Part shown: piece after piece, positions 41,997 through 50,628 of the stretch
How positions within the stretch are numbered: position 1 is the first letter of the stretch
How the letters are laid out: each line of letters starts with the position of its first letter
Origin: Trebonia sp963774945
Lineage (GTDB): Bacteria; Actinomycetota; Actinomycetes; Streptosporangiales; Streptosporangiaceae
Assembly: GCA_963774945.1 (NCBI GenBank)
Contig: CAVZHA010000010.1
Coordinates: 682,001 to 746,000 of the forward strand
Reading direction: 5' to 3'
Length of the DNA: 64,000 nt
The notes under the pieces: model-generated
What the model was told of the DNA's origin: nothing
Database searches by the model: none
Seen by the model: only the letters and a program-made list of their open reading frames with translations
Position numbers and translations under genes: made by a program

Positions 41997-43227
41997 GGCG
42001 CCCGCCGCCACCCAGACGACAGCGGGGCCGACCGTGCTCGGCTCGATCAAGGTGCTCGACTGGACCGACCAGGCCGGCGCGTACGCCGGCCGGCTGCTGG
42101 CCGATCTGGGCGCCGACGTGATCCGGGTCGAGCCGGTGACCGATCCCGGCCCGTGGCCGGAGGAGACGGTGCGATCCGCTGCGGGGCAGCCGGTGAGCGG
42201 CTTCGAGCGGTTCGTCAACCTGAACAAGCGGTCGCTGCGGGTGAACCCGGACGCCCCGGCCGGGCGCGAGCTGCTTGACGCGCTCGCGACGCGGGCGGAC
42301 ATCGTGCTCACCTCGGGCGATGCCCCGCAACGGTGGCGCCAGGCAGCGCCGCCGGTCAACGGGACCAGGGTGAACGTGTCGGCGTTCGGCGACGGCGAGG
42401 GCGCTGCCCTGCTCGCCGACGACCTGGTGACGCTCGCAGCGGGCGGGCTGCTGTCGCTCGGCGGGTACCCCGACCGTGAGCCGGTGGCGGTCTACGGCTC
42501 GCAGGCCTACCTGGCCGGCGGCATCAGCGGGGCCATCGCCGCGCTGCTCGGCGTCCTCGCGGCCGACGCCGGCCAGCCCGGCGTCGAACTCGACGTGTCG
42601 ACGCAGGCGGTCATGGCCAGCGCGCTTGAGGACGCGGCGGCGGAGTTCGACCTGACCGGGGTGGTGCGACGCCGCACCGGCGACGGGCTGCGCGAGGCGG
42701 GCACCGGGACGTTCCGCTGCGCCGACGGCTGGATCGTGGTGGTGGCGGGCAAGCTCGGCACCGCCGCCGCGTGGGACTCGCTCGTCGGCTGGCTGTGCGA
42801 CCAGGACGTGCCGGGCGCGGAGGCGCTGAAGGCGCCGGAGTGGACCGATCTCGGTTACCGCAGGCGGCCCGGGTCCATCGCCGAGTTCCGGCGCCTGATG
42901 GAGACCGCGACCGGCCGGCAGACGCGCGCGGAGCTCTACCAGGAGCTGCAGGCCCGGCGGATCGCGGCCGCTCCGGTCAACGATGTGGGCGGCGTGCTGG
43001 CCGACCAGCAGCTGGCCGAGCGCGGGTTTTTCCGGACGGTCGACGACGTGCTGCTCGACCGGAAGGTCACCTACCCGGGCCCGCCCTACCAGCTGGCGGA
43101 TCATTCGATGCCCGACTGGACCTCGGCGCCCGCCCCCGGCGGTCAGACCGACGAGGTGCTGCGCGACTGGCTCGGCGTCCCGGACTGGCAGCTCGCCCAG
43201 CTGCGGGCCGACGGGGTCATCGCGTGA
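41989..43227 (+). CDS. Class III CoA-transferase (CaiB/BaiF), subunit 1
   Basis: 412 residues from ATG 41989, with AAGGGA upstream. LGSIKVLDWTDQAGAYAGRL, ADLGADVIRVEPVTDPGP, FVNLNKRSLRVNPDAPAGRE, GLLSLGGYPDREPVAVYGSQ and YLAGGISGAIAALLGVLA are family III CoA-transferase motifs; the second half has ERGFFRTVDDVLLDRKVTYP. It is followed by a second CaiB-type gene at a GTGA overlap, an arrangement seen for heteromeric transferases such as succinyl-CoA:phthalate CoA-transferase. It should activate the pathway acid as its CoA thioester; the donor and substrate are not known. Confidence 0.88.
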   Translation: MAEAPAATQTTAGPTVLGSIKVLDWTDQAGAYAGRLLADLGADVIRVEPVTDPGPWPEETVRSAAGQPVSGFERFVNLNKRSLRVNPDAPAGRELLDALATRADIVLTSGDAPQRWRQAAPPVNGTRVNVSAFGDGEGAALLADDLVTLAAGGLLSLGGYPDREPVAVYGSQAYLAGGISGAIAALLGVLAADAGQPGVELDVSTQAVMASALEDAAAEFDLTGVVRRRTGDGLREAGTGTFRCADGWIVVVAGKLGTAAAWDSLVGWLCDQDVPGAEALKAPEWTDLGYRRRPGSIAEFRRLMETATGRQTRAELYQELQARRIAAAPVNDVGGVLADQQLAERGFFRTVDDVLLDRKVTYPGPPYQLADHSMPDWTSAPAPGGQTDEVLRDWLGVPDWQLAQLRADGVIA

Positions 43228-44517
43228 GCGGGATTCTGGCCGGCCTGCGGGTCCTGGACTTCTGCTGGATCGGCGCGGGCGCCCTGGTCACCCAGACGCT
43301 GGCGATGCACGGGGCCGAGGTCATCAAGATCGAGTCGAGGGCGCGGCCCGACAACCTCCGAGTCGCGCCGCCGGTCAGGCCCGGCACCAGCGGGCTCGAC
43401 GCTTCCGGGTACTTCGCCAGCCGCAACGCGGGCAAGAAGTCCTTCGCGCTCAACCTGAGCCACCCCGACGCGATCGCCATCGCCCAGCGCCTGGCGGCCG
43501 CCTCGTCGGTCGTGACCAGCAACTTCCGGCCGGGCGTGATGGAACGGTGGAGCCTGTCCTACGCCGACCTCGGGCCGGCCAGCCCGACCTTATCTACCTG
43601 ACCATGCCGATGCAGGGCGCCACCGGCCCGCACAGCCGCTATGCCGGTTTCGGCTCGACCATCGCCGCCCTCTCCGGCCTGGTCGCGCCGTCAGGACTGC
43701 CCGGTCGGCTTCCGGTCGGCACCGGCACGCATTATCCCGACCACGTGCCGAATCCCGGTCACGCGCTGGTAGCGCTGCTGGCCGCGCTGGTGCACCGCAA
43801 CCGGACCGGCCGGGGCGGCCGGATCGAGCTCAGCCAGTTCGAGTCGACCGCCGGGCTGCTCGGGCCCGCGATGATCCGTTACTCGGCGACCGGGGAACAG
43901 CCCGCGCCGCGTGGCAACCGCGTTCCGTGGGCCGCGCCGCACGGCGTCTACCCCTGCTTGGGCGACGACAACTGGATAGCGATCTCGGCCAGCACCGAGG
44001 CGCAGTGGGCGGCCTTGTCCGGCATCCTGGCGGCCGGCCCGCCCGGCCCGCCCGGCCAACCCGGCAACCCGGCCAACCCGGCCAACCCGGCCAACCCGCA
44101 CGGGGCGGGGCGGCCGACGACCTGGCGACCGACCTGCGCTTCGCCGGCCTTGATTCCCGCCTGGAGCACGAGGACCAACTGGACCGGCTGGTCGCGGCCA
44201 GGACCGTCGGCTGGGATCGCTGGGAGCTGATGGGCCGTCTGCAGGCTGCGGGCGTCCCGGCCAGCGTGGTGGAGACGCCCGGCGACGTCTTCGACGATCC
44301 GGTGCTGGCGGCTCGCGGCTACTGGGAGACGCTCGAACACCCGGTGATGGGACCGGTGCGGAGTGCCTCGGCGCCGCACCGGTGGAACGGGCAGCCGGTG
44401 TCGCCGGCGTCCCCGGCCCCGCTCCTCGGCCAGCACACCAGGGAGATCGGCCACGACCTGCTCGGCCTGTCCGAGGACGAGTACGCCCGGCTCGTCGCGG
44501 ACGAGGTGCTGTGGTGA
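43224..44517 (+). pseudogene. Class III CoA-transferase (CaiB/BaiF), subunit 2, frame breaks
   Basis: GTG 43224 overlaps the preceding stop. LAGLRVLDFCWIGAGALVTQ, MHGAEVIKIESRARPDNL, FASRNAGKKSFALNLSHPDA and SNFRPGVMERWSLSYADLG, then a missing base near 43590; LIYLTMPMQGATGPHSRYAG, LVALLAALVHRNRTGRGGRI, ELSQFESTAGLLGP; a second break near 44100 inside a 9-bp repeat (AACCCGGCC) coding PANPANPAN; then GRLQAAGVPASVVETPGDVF and WETLEHPVMGPVRSASAPH. Corrected length is about 430 residues. The repeat-coded insert lies between a WAALSG and a TDLRFAG motif, where most relatives have only a short loop. Confidence 0.8.
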
Positions 44518-45314
44518 GCGGCCGTCCGGCCGAGGGAGCCAGCCCGGCCGAGCCGGTGCTGCTGACCGAGCGCGCCGGCGGCGTCGGGTGGCTCACGCTG
44601 AACCGGCCGGCCAAGCGCAACGCGCTCAACCTGGCCTTGCGCGGCGCCCTGGACGCGGCTCTGGGCGAGCTCGCGGCGGACGACGAGGTGCGGGTGGCGG
44701 TGCTGACCGGTGCCGGGAAGGCGTTCTGCGCCGGCGCGGACCTCTCCGACGCCCCGCCGCCGACCCGGCACCCGATGGCGCAGCCCGGCCGCCCGGTCGC
44801 GCAGTCGCTGGCCGACTTCCCCAAGCCGGTGATCGCCGCGGTCAACGGGCCCGCGTTCGGCGGCGGGCTTGAACTGGCGCTCGCGTGCGACCTGCGAGTG
44901 GCGGCCCGGGGAGCCACCTTCGCGCTGCCCGAGGTGCGGATCGGCAGCCTCCCCGGCAGCGGCGGGACCCAGCGGCTGGTGCACGCGGTCGGCCCGGCCG
45001 TGGCCGCCCGGATGGTGCTGTCAGGCGAGCCCCTGTCGGCCGAGGACGCGCTGCGCAGCGGTCTGATCAGCGACCTGGTTGAACCGGGCGAGCTGGCCGC
45101 GTTCACCGCCAAGCTGGCCGGTCAGATCAGCGGCAACGCGCCGTTGTCGCTGCTCGCGGCCAAGCGCTGCCTCGCCGCGGCCGGCCAGGCCCAGCTCGCG
45201 GCCGGGCTCGAACTTGAGCGCACGCTGTGGACGCTGCTGGCCACCACCGAAGACCGCCGTGAGGGGCGGGCCGCGTTCCGCGAGCGGCGCGCACCGCGCT
45301 TCACCGGAAATTGA
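44514..45314 (+). CDS. Enoyl-CoA hydratase/isomerase family protein
   Basis: 266 residues from GTG 44514 (GTGA overlap). GVGWLTLNRPAKRNALNLAL, GAGKAFCAGADLSDAPPP (oxyanion loop), PVIAAVNGPAFGGGLELALA and FALPEVRIGSLPGSGGTQRL. Both catalytic Glu positions of true crotonases are present (GGGLEL and LPEVRIG), so hydratase activity is plausible. The C-terminal helix AGLELERTLWTLLATTEDRR, with GRAAFRERRAPRFTG, is typical. It sits between the CoA-transferases and the thiolase-like gene, consistent with beta-oxidation-like handling of a CoA thioester. Confidence 0.9.
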   Translation: MSGRPAEGASPAEPVLLTERAGGVGWLTLNRPAKRNALNLALRGALDAALGELAADDEVRVAVLTGAGKAFCAGADLSDAPPPTRHPMAQPGRPVAQSLADFPKPVIAAVNGPAFGGGLELALACDLRVAARGATFALPEVRIGSLPGSGGTQRLVHAVGPAVAARMVLSGEPLSAEDALRSGLISDLVEPGELAAFTAKLAGQISGNAPLSLLAAKRCLAAAGQAQLAAGLELERTLWTLLATTEDRREGRAAFRERRAPRFTGN

Positions 45315-45333
45315 CGTCGAGAAAGGCAACTGA

Positions 45334-46479
45334 GTGTCAGAAGCAGTCAGCGCGGCGATAGCCGGCGTGGGCGCGAGCAGGCAGGGCAAGCTGCCCGGCG
45401 AGACTGATCTGTCCCTGGCGACCGAGGCGCTGCGGGCAGCGCTTGACGACAGCGGGTTCACCAAGGACGACATCGACGGCCTGCTCACGATGCCCGGCAC
45501 CACCACCCCCGATCCGGCCAAGCACTACCTGCGGCTGGGCGAGCACCTCGGCATCAACCCCAAGATCGCCGGGTCGGTCAGCGCCGGCGGGGCCACCGCG
45601 GGCATGCTCGTGCAGCAGGCGGCGCTTGCGGTCAGCGCGGGCATGGCCGAGGTCGTCGCGGTGGTGTTCGGCGACGCCGCCCGCACCGGTGGTTCCCGGT
45701 TCTCCGCGCCGAGCGGGGCCGCCGTCTCCTCGAGCAACTGGGGCATGTACGGCAACGCCGCCAACAGCGCGCTCGGCGCCCGGCGGCACATGGCGCTGTA
45801 CGGGACGACCAGCGAGCAACTGGGCTGGGTGGCGGTCAACGGCCGTCGTAACGCCTCGCTCAACCCGGCCGCGGTGATGCGCGAGCCGATTACCGTCGCC
45901 GACCATCAGAGCTCGCGGATGATCGTCGATCCGCTCCACCTGCTCGACTGCTGCCTGATCAGCGACGGCGGCGTCGCCTACATCGTCACCTCGCGCGACC
46001 GGGCCAGGGACGCCAGGAAGGGCGGGGTCAGCATCCTCGGCATGGGCCAGGGCCACACGCTGCAGACGCTGGAGCGCAAGGACTGGTGGTACCTGCCGCA
46101 CCAGCAGGACTGCATCTCGCGGGCCTACCGGATGGCGGGACTCAGCCCGGCCGACATCGACGTCGCGCAGCTCTACGACAACTTCACCATCTCCGTCCTG
46201 TTCTGGCTCGAGCACGGCGGGTTCGTCAAGCCGGGCGAGTCCGGCCCGTTCGTGGAGGGCGGCAAGCGCATTGCCCTCGACGGCGAGCTGCCGATCAACA
46301 CCGCGGGAGGCAACTTGTCCGAGTCGTACATGCAGGGCTGGCTGCACGTGGTCGAGGGGGTCAGGCAAATGCGCGGCGAGAGCGGTCCCCGGCAGGTCCC
46401 CGGCGCGCGTACGTGCCTGGTGACCGGGCGCGGCATGACCCTGCAGACCGCCAGCTGCCTCATCCTGGGGGCAGCGTGA
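45334..46479 (+). CDS. Thiolase-like (SCP-x/lipid-transfer) protein without the usual Cys
   Basis: 381 residues from GTG 45334. AAIAGVGASRQGKLPGETD, AAGMLVQ-type core GSVSAGGATAGMLVQQAALA, VVAVVFGDAARTGG, VDPLHLLDCCLISDGGVAYI, DIDVAQLYDNFTISVLFWLE and LPINTAGGNLSESYMQGWLH match the thiolase-fold lipid-transfer-like family. The position of the acylated Cys is Gly/Ala (SAGGATAG), and the GHP box is replaced. Such proteins pair with DUF35 partners, here the next gene, and some act as retro-aldolases on CoA thioesters rather than as thiolases. No signal peptide. Confidence 0.85.
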   Translation: MSEAVSAAIAGVGASRQGKLPGETDLSLATEALRAALDDSGFTKDDIDGLLTMPGTTTPDPAKHYLRLGEHLGINPKIAGSVSAGGATAGMLVQQAALAVSAGMAEVVAVVFGDAARTGGSRFSAPSGAAVSSSNWGMYGNAANSALGARRHMALYGTTSEQLGWVAVNGRRNASLNPAAVMREPITVADHQSSRMIVDPLHLLDCCLISDGGVAYIVTSRDRARDARKGGVSILGMGQGHTLQTLERKDWWYLPHQQDCISRAYRMAGLSPADIDVAQLYDNFTISVLFWLEHGGFVKPGESGPFVEGGKRIALDGELPINTAGGNLSESYMQGWLHVVEGVRQMRGESGPRQVPGARTCLVTGRGMTLQTASCLILGAA

Positions 46480-46943
46480 GCGCGGGCGCGGTAACGGAGC
46501 GCCCGCAGCCGTCGGAGTTCCAGCCCGAGCCGGCCTCCTCCGAGCTGACCGAACCGTTCTGGGCCGGCGGCCTGTCGGGCGAGCTGCGCCTGCAGCAGTG
46601 CGCGAACTGCGGCCATGTGCGGTATCCGATCTCCGCCATCTGCCCCCGCTGCCTGAGCCCGGATGCCGCCTGGGCCGCCATGTCCGGCCGCGGCGTCGTG
46701 CAGAGCTACATCGTGTTCGAACGCGCCTACCACCAGGCGTGGGCGGGCCAGGTGCCTTATGTGGTCGCGCTGATCGAGCTGGCCGAGGGGCCGGTGCTGG
46801 TCAGCAACGTGGTCGGGGTTGACCCGTCGGCGGTGCGCGTTGGCCAGCAGGTGTCGGTGGTGTTCGAGCGGCGTTCTGCGGCGGCGGCGCTGCCGCAGTT
46901 CACCCCGGTCGCGGTGACGGAGGCGAGCAACGGTGACCGCTGA
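46476..46943 (+). CDS. Zn-ribbon/OB-fold DUF35 protein
   Basis: 155 residues from GTG 46476 (GTGA overlap with the thiolase-like gene). The rubredoxin-like zinc ribbon is QCANCGHVRYPISAICPRCL; the OB fold contains GRGVVQSYIVFERAYHQAWA, PYVVALIELAEGPVLVSNVV and GQQVSVVFERRS. DUF35 proteins bind acyl-CoA and form heteromeric complexes with thiolase-fold partners. The pairing with the Cys-less thiolase supports a two-subunit CoA-thioester lyase (inference). Confidence 0.9.
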   Translation: MSAGAVTERPQPSEFQPEPASSELTEPFWAGGLSGELRLQQCANCGHVRYPISAICPRCLSPDAAWAAMSGRGVVQSYIVFERAYHQAWAGQVPYVVALIELAEGPVLVSNVVGVDPSAVRVGQQVSVVFERRSAAAALPQFTPVAVTEASNGDR

Positions 46944-47894
46944 CTCTTCCGGCTACCGGCCGAACCCGGGCATGCGGTTCGGGCTGGTGCTGCCGAGCAT
47001 CGGCCGGGGCGCCAGCCCGGGCTCGCTCGACGCGGCGGCCGAGGCGTGCGTGCGGCACGGCTGGACCAGCGTCTGGGTCACCGATCACGTGCTGGTGCCC
47101 CGCGGTCCCGAGGAAGCCGAGTACGGCTGCCTGCTTGAGGCGATGACGGCGCTCACCTGGGTCGCCGCCCGCTATTCGGGGCTCACCGTGGGCACCAGCG
47201 TGATCGTGCCCGCCATGCGGGACGCGCCGCTGCTGGCCAAGCAGCTGGCCACGCTTGACATCCTTACCGGCGGGCGGCTCATCGTCGGCGTCGGCGCGAG
47301 CGACGTGCACGACGACATCGAGTACGCCAACCTCGGCAAGAGCGACCGGTTCCCGCGCCGGGGCGCCTACCTGGACGAGGCGGTGGCGCTGTGGCGGCAC
47401 CTGTGGGGCGGCCGGACGGACCCGTTCACGGGCGAGTTCCACACCCTGACCGACTACTGCTTCCAGCCGCTACCGCCGCAGGGGCCGGCATCCCGATCTG
47501 GTGCGGCGGGCGCAGTCAGCGCGCCGTCCGCCGCACGGCCGAGCTGGCCGACGGCTACCACGCCGCGCAGACCGGCCCGGTCCAGCTCCGCGAGCGGCTG
47601 CCGAAGATCGAGGCGGCGGCCGCCGCCGCCGGCCGGCCGCTGCCCGCGGTCTCGGTGCGCGCCCGGGTCAAGTTCGACACCGAACCGGGGCCGGTCTACT
47701 CGATCTGCGGCAGCCACAAGGAGATGACCGGGCAGCTGCTCGAACTGGCGGCGCTCGGCGTGGACGACCTCATCCTGGTGCTCGGCAGCGCCGAGCCGGA
47801 CCAGGTGGCGGCGCTCGCCGACCGCTTCGCGGAGGACGTCATCGCCCCCTACCAGCAGCAGGTGACCGACTACTGCCGTGCCGCAGGCCGGTGA
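46933..47894 (+). pseudogene. Luciferase-like (LLM) F420- or FMN-dependent oxidoreductase, one frame break
   Basis: GTG 46933 overlaps the DUF35 gene by 11 bases. MRFGLVLPSIGRGASPGSLD, TSVWVTDHVLVPRGPEEAEY, LTVGTSVIVPAMRDAPLLAK, LDILTGGRLIVGVGASD and FPRRGAYLDEAVALWRHLWG are typical of the luciferase-like TIM barrel. Near 47488 the frame shifts; GIPIWCGGRSQRAVRRTAEL and LADGYHAAQTGPVQLRERLP continue to stop 47894. Corrected length is about 320 residues. A flavin reductase gene follows, which suggests a two-component flavin monooxygenase, though F420 use is also possible in actinobacteria. Confidence 0.8.
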
Positions 47895-47932
47895 CCAGGT
47901 GAAACTGCTGATACTGGTGCGCTCAGTGGATA

Positions 47933-47965
47933 TCGTGAGTAAATCGATAAACATGAAATTCACGA
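47933..47965 (+). promoter_or_regulatory. Inverted repeat in the only larger gap of the catabolic operon
   Basis: TCGTGA (47933-47938) and TCACGA (47960-47965) flank an AT-rich stretch (AAATCGATAAACATGAAA) just before the flavin reductase gene. This 84-bp gap may hold an internal promoter or operator for the UbiX/UbiD half of the locus. Confidence 0.4.
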
Positions 47966-47978
47966 CAATGGCGGACGA

Positions 47979-48535
47979 ATGAACGGGCGAGCGGATGCAA
48001 GTCCCGGCGCGGCCGCACTACGCGAGCTCGTTATGCCGGTGGTGGTGGTCGCGGCCAGCAACGGCCAAGGGACCGCCTGCGCGACCAGCACCACCAGCTA
48101 CGTGTCGGTGCAGCCGCCGGTCCTGAGCGTCGCGCTGACGCCCGCGTCAAGAACGGCCCGCATGGTGGCGGAAACCGGCCGGTTCAGCGTCTCGGTGCTC
48201 ACCGTCGGCCAGGCCGACCTGGCCTACCGGGCCGGCCGGCCGAGCACAGAGCCGGACAAGCTGGCGGCGGCCGGCATCGCGCCGGAGTACCCGCCGGGGG
48301 AGTCGCCGGCCCGCCGGGGGCGAGCCCGCCCGGTGTCCGCGGCGCGGCGGCCGTGCTGTGGTGCGAGGTCGCCGACACGGTGACGGTCGGCGATCATCAG
48401 GTGATCTTCGGCCGGGTGACCGCGTTCCGCGGCGTCGGCGAGGGCAGCGACGGCCTGCTCCTGCGCCATCAGCGCCGTTACCTGGGCACCGGGCAGGCGG
48501 TCACGCCGGCCGTGGCGGACGGATACCCGATTTGA
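47979..48535 (+). pseudogene. Flavin reductase-like protein, one frame break
   Basis: ATG 47979. LRELVMPVVVVAASNGQGTA, CATSTTSYVSVQPPVLSVAL, VAETGRFSVSVLTVGQADLA are the FMN-binding split-barrel motifs of HpaC/ActVB-like flavin reductases. The frame breaks near 48310; VLWCEVADTVTVGDHQVIFG, VTAFRGVGEGSDGLLLRHQR and YLGTGQ follow to TGA 48533-48535. Corrected length is about 185 residues. It could supply reduced FMN to the luciferase-like oxygenase, or the reduced FMN that UbiX prenylates; both are inferences from position. Confidence 0.75.
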
Positions 48536-49116
48536 CCGCGCGGCGGATCGTCGTCGGGGTCTCGGGCGCCTCCGGGGCGATCTACGGTGTCCGGCTCATC
48601 GAGGTGCTCGCGGCGATGCCGGACATCGAGGTGCACGCCGTCATCAGCCCAGGAGCGGCCGCCACGATCCGCTACGAACTCGACCGGGAGCCGGCCGACG
48701 TGGCGAAGCTGGCCGACTACGTGCACGACGAGCGGAACCTGGCCGCGCCGCTCGCCAGCGGCACCTTCCTCACCGACGGGATGGTCGTCGCCCCGTGCAG
48801 CATCAGGTCGCTGTCGGCCATCGCCAACTCCGCCAATGACAACCTGCTCGTCCGGGCGGCCGACGTGCACATGAAGGAGCGGCGCAGGCTCGTCCTCGTC
48901 GTCCGCGAGACGCCGCTGCACGAGGGCCACCTGCGGCTGATGACACTGGCCACCCGGGCCGGCGCCGTCATCCTGCCCCCGGTGCCCGGCTTCTACATCC
49001 GACCCGCGACCATCGCCGAGCTCGTCGATCACACGGTGGGCAAGGTGCTCGACTCGCTCGGCATCGCGCACGAGCTGTCACCGCGGTGGGAAGGGCCGTC
49101 CGGTCACCTCGACTGA
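48532..49116 (+). CDS. ubiX: UbiX family flavin prenyltransferase
   Basis: 194 residues from TTG 48532 (overlapping the flavin reductase stop). RRIVVGVSGASGAIYGVRLI is the N-terminal GASG phosphate-binding motif; VVAPCSIRSLSAIANSANDN, RAADVHMKERRRLVLVVRET and PLHEGHLRLM follow, with PPVPGFYIRPATI near the end. These are the FMN- and dimethylallyl-phosphate-binding residues of UbiX, which joins a prenyl group to reduced FMN to make the prFMN cofactor of UbiD enzymes. Here it directly precedes ubiD, so it serves the pathway decarboxylase. Confidence 0.93.
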   Translation: MTARRIVVGVSGASGAIYGVRLIEVLAAMPDIEVHAVISPGAAATIRYELDREPADVAKLADYVHDERNLAAPLASGTFLTDGMVVAPCSIRSLSAIANSANDNLLVRAADVHMKERRRLVLVVRETPLHEGHLRLMTLATRAGAVILPPVPGFYIRPATIAELVDHTVGKVLDSLGIAHELSPRWEGPSGHLD

Positions 49117-49174
49117 CGAGGGCCGCCGGCCCGCAGATCCGCCTGCACGCTGAAGATCTGAGAAAGAGGAACGC

Positions 49175-50628
49175 ATGGAATACGACGACCTGCGCAGCTG
49201 GATCGCCGCGGCCGAGTCGATGGGCGAGGTCAGGCACGTGACCGGCGCGAGCTGGCAGGAGGACATCGGCCAGATCTCGGAGATGCTCATCCACAACCTC
49301 GGCTCGCCGGCCGTGCTGTTCGACGAGATCCCCGGCTACGCCAAGGGCCAGCGCATCCTGGTGAACGCCAACGCCGCCCCGAGGCGGCTGGCGCTGACCC
49401 TCGGGCTGCCGCCCGAGTCGTCCAGGCAGCAGCTGATGGCCGAGTTCCTGCGGCTGACCGAGGCCGACCGGCGGGTCGCGCCGAGGGTTGAGGCCGATGG
49501 CCCGGTCTTCGAGAACGTGATCAAGGGCGCGGACGTCGACCTGCTCAGCTTCCCGACCCCGCTGTGGCATCCGGAGGACGGCGGCCGCTACATCGGGACC
49601 GGCTGCGCGGTGGTGACCCGCGACCCGGACACCGGGTGGGTGAATCTCGGCTGCTACCGGGTGATGATTCACGACGGCCAGCGGGTCGGCGTGTACATCT
49701 CCCCGGGCAAGCACGGCCGCCAGATGCGCGACGCCTACTTCGCGCGCGGCGAGCCGTGCCCGGTCGCCGTCATCTGCGGCATGGACCCGCTTATCTTCGC
49801 CGCGTCCACCCTGGAGGTCCCGTTCGGCGTCTCCGAGTACGAGTGGACCGGCGCGATCAGGGGCGAGGCCTACCCGGTGGTCAACCTGCCGATCACCGGC
49901 CTGCCGGTGCCCGGCCAGCGCCGAGATCGTGCTCGAGGGCTACCTGCACCACGACAAGATGGCGCCGGAGGGGCCGTTCGGCGAGTGGACCGGCTACTAC
50001 GGCGGCCGGCGGGCGGCCGAGCCGGTGCTCGAGGTCGAGGCGCTCTATCACCGCAACGACCCGATCATGCTCGGGGTGCCGCCGAACAAGCCGCCGGCCT
50101 ACGACCCCTACCTGTATCGCGAGTACCTGCGCTCGGCGATGCTGCTGCGGGAGCTGAAGGGGACCGGGGTCCCGGGGATCGTCGACGCCAACTGCTTCGC
50201 CATCGGCGGCACCCGGCTGTTCAACGTGGTATCGATCCAGCAGCGCTACGCGGGCCACGCCCGGCAGGTGCTGCACGCGGCCGCCACCGTCCCCGCCGCC
50301 GCCTACATGGGGCGGGTGGTCACGGTGGTCGACGACGACATCGACGTGACCGACCTGGAGGACGTCATCTGGGCGATCGTGACCAGGGCCGACCCGAGCC
50401 GGGCGGTGGACATCCTCGACCCGGCAGCTGTCCGGGCCGCTCGACCCGGCGATCCCGCCGGACGACAAGACCTACAACTCACGGCTGCTGATCGACGCGA
50501 CCAAGCCCTGGGAATGGCGCGACCGCTTCCCGGCCAGCCTCGGCCCGGACCCGGCGACCAAGGCCGCCACCCGCAAGCGGTGGGGCTACCTGCTCGACTC
50601 GGGCGCCGCAGGCCCCGCGACCCCGTGA
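49175..50628 (+). pseudogene. ubiD: UbiD family prenyl-FMN-dependent (de)carboxylase, two frame breaks
   Basis: ATG 49175 behind AGAAAGAGG. YDDLRSWIAAAESMGEVRHV, PAVLFDEIPGYAKGQRILVN, WHPEDGGRYIGTGCAVVTRD, VGVYISPGKHGRQMRDAYF and FGVSEYEWTGAIRGEAYPVV; a break near 49920; then IVLEGYLHHDKMAPEGPFGE with WTGYYGG, the UbiD active-site box, YHRNDPIMLGVPPNKPPAYD and RVVTVVDDDIDVTDLEDVIW. A second break near 50430 precedes RLLIDATKPWEWRDRFPASL. Corrected length about 484 residues, normal for UbiD. It should decarboxylate an aromatic or alpha,beta-unsaturated acid, or its CoA ester as in phthaloyl-CoA decarboxylase. The context with CoA-transferases favours the latter (inference). Confidence 0.88.

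Noticed and set aside
44031..44110. CRISPR-like or other spaced repeat array
   Set aside because: It is a simple 9-bp tandem repeat inside the CoA-transferase coding frame without spacers.
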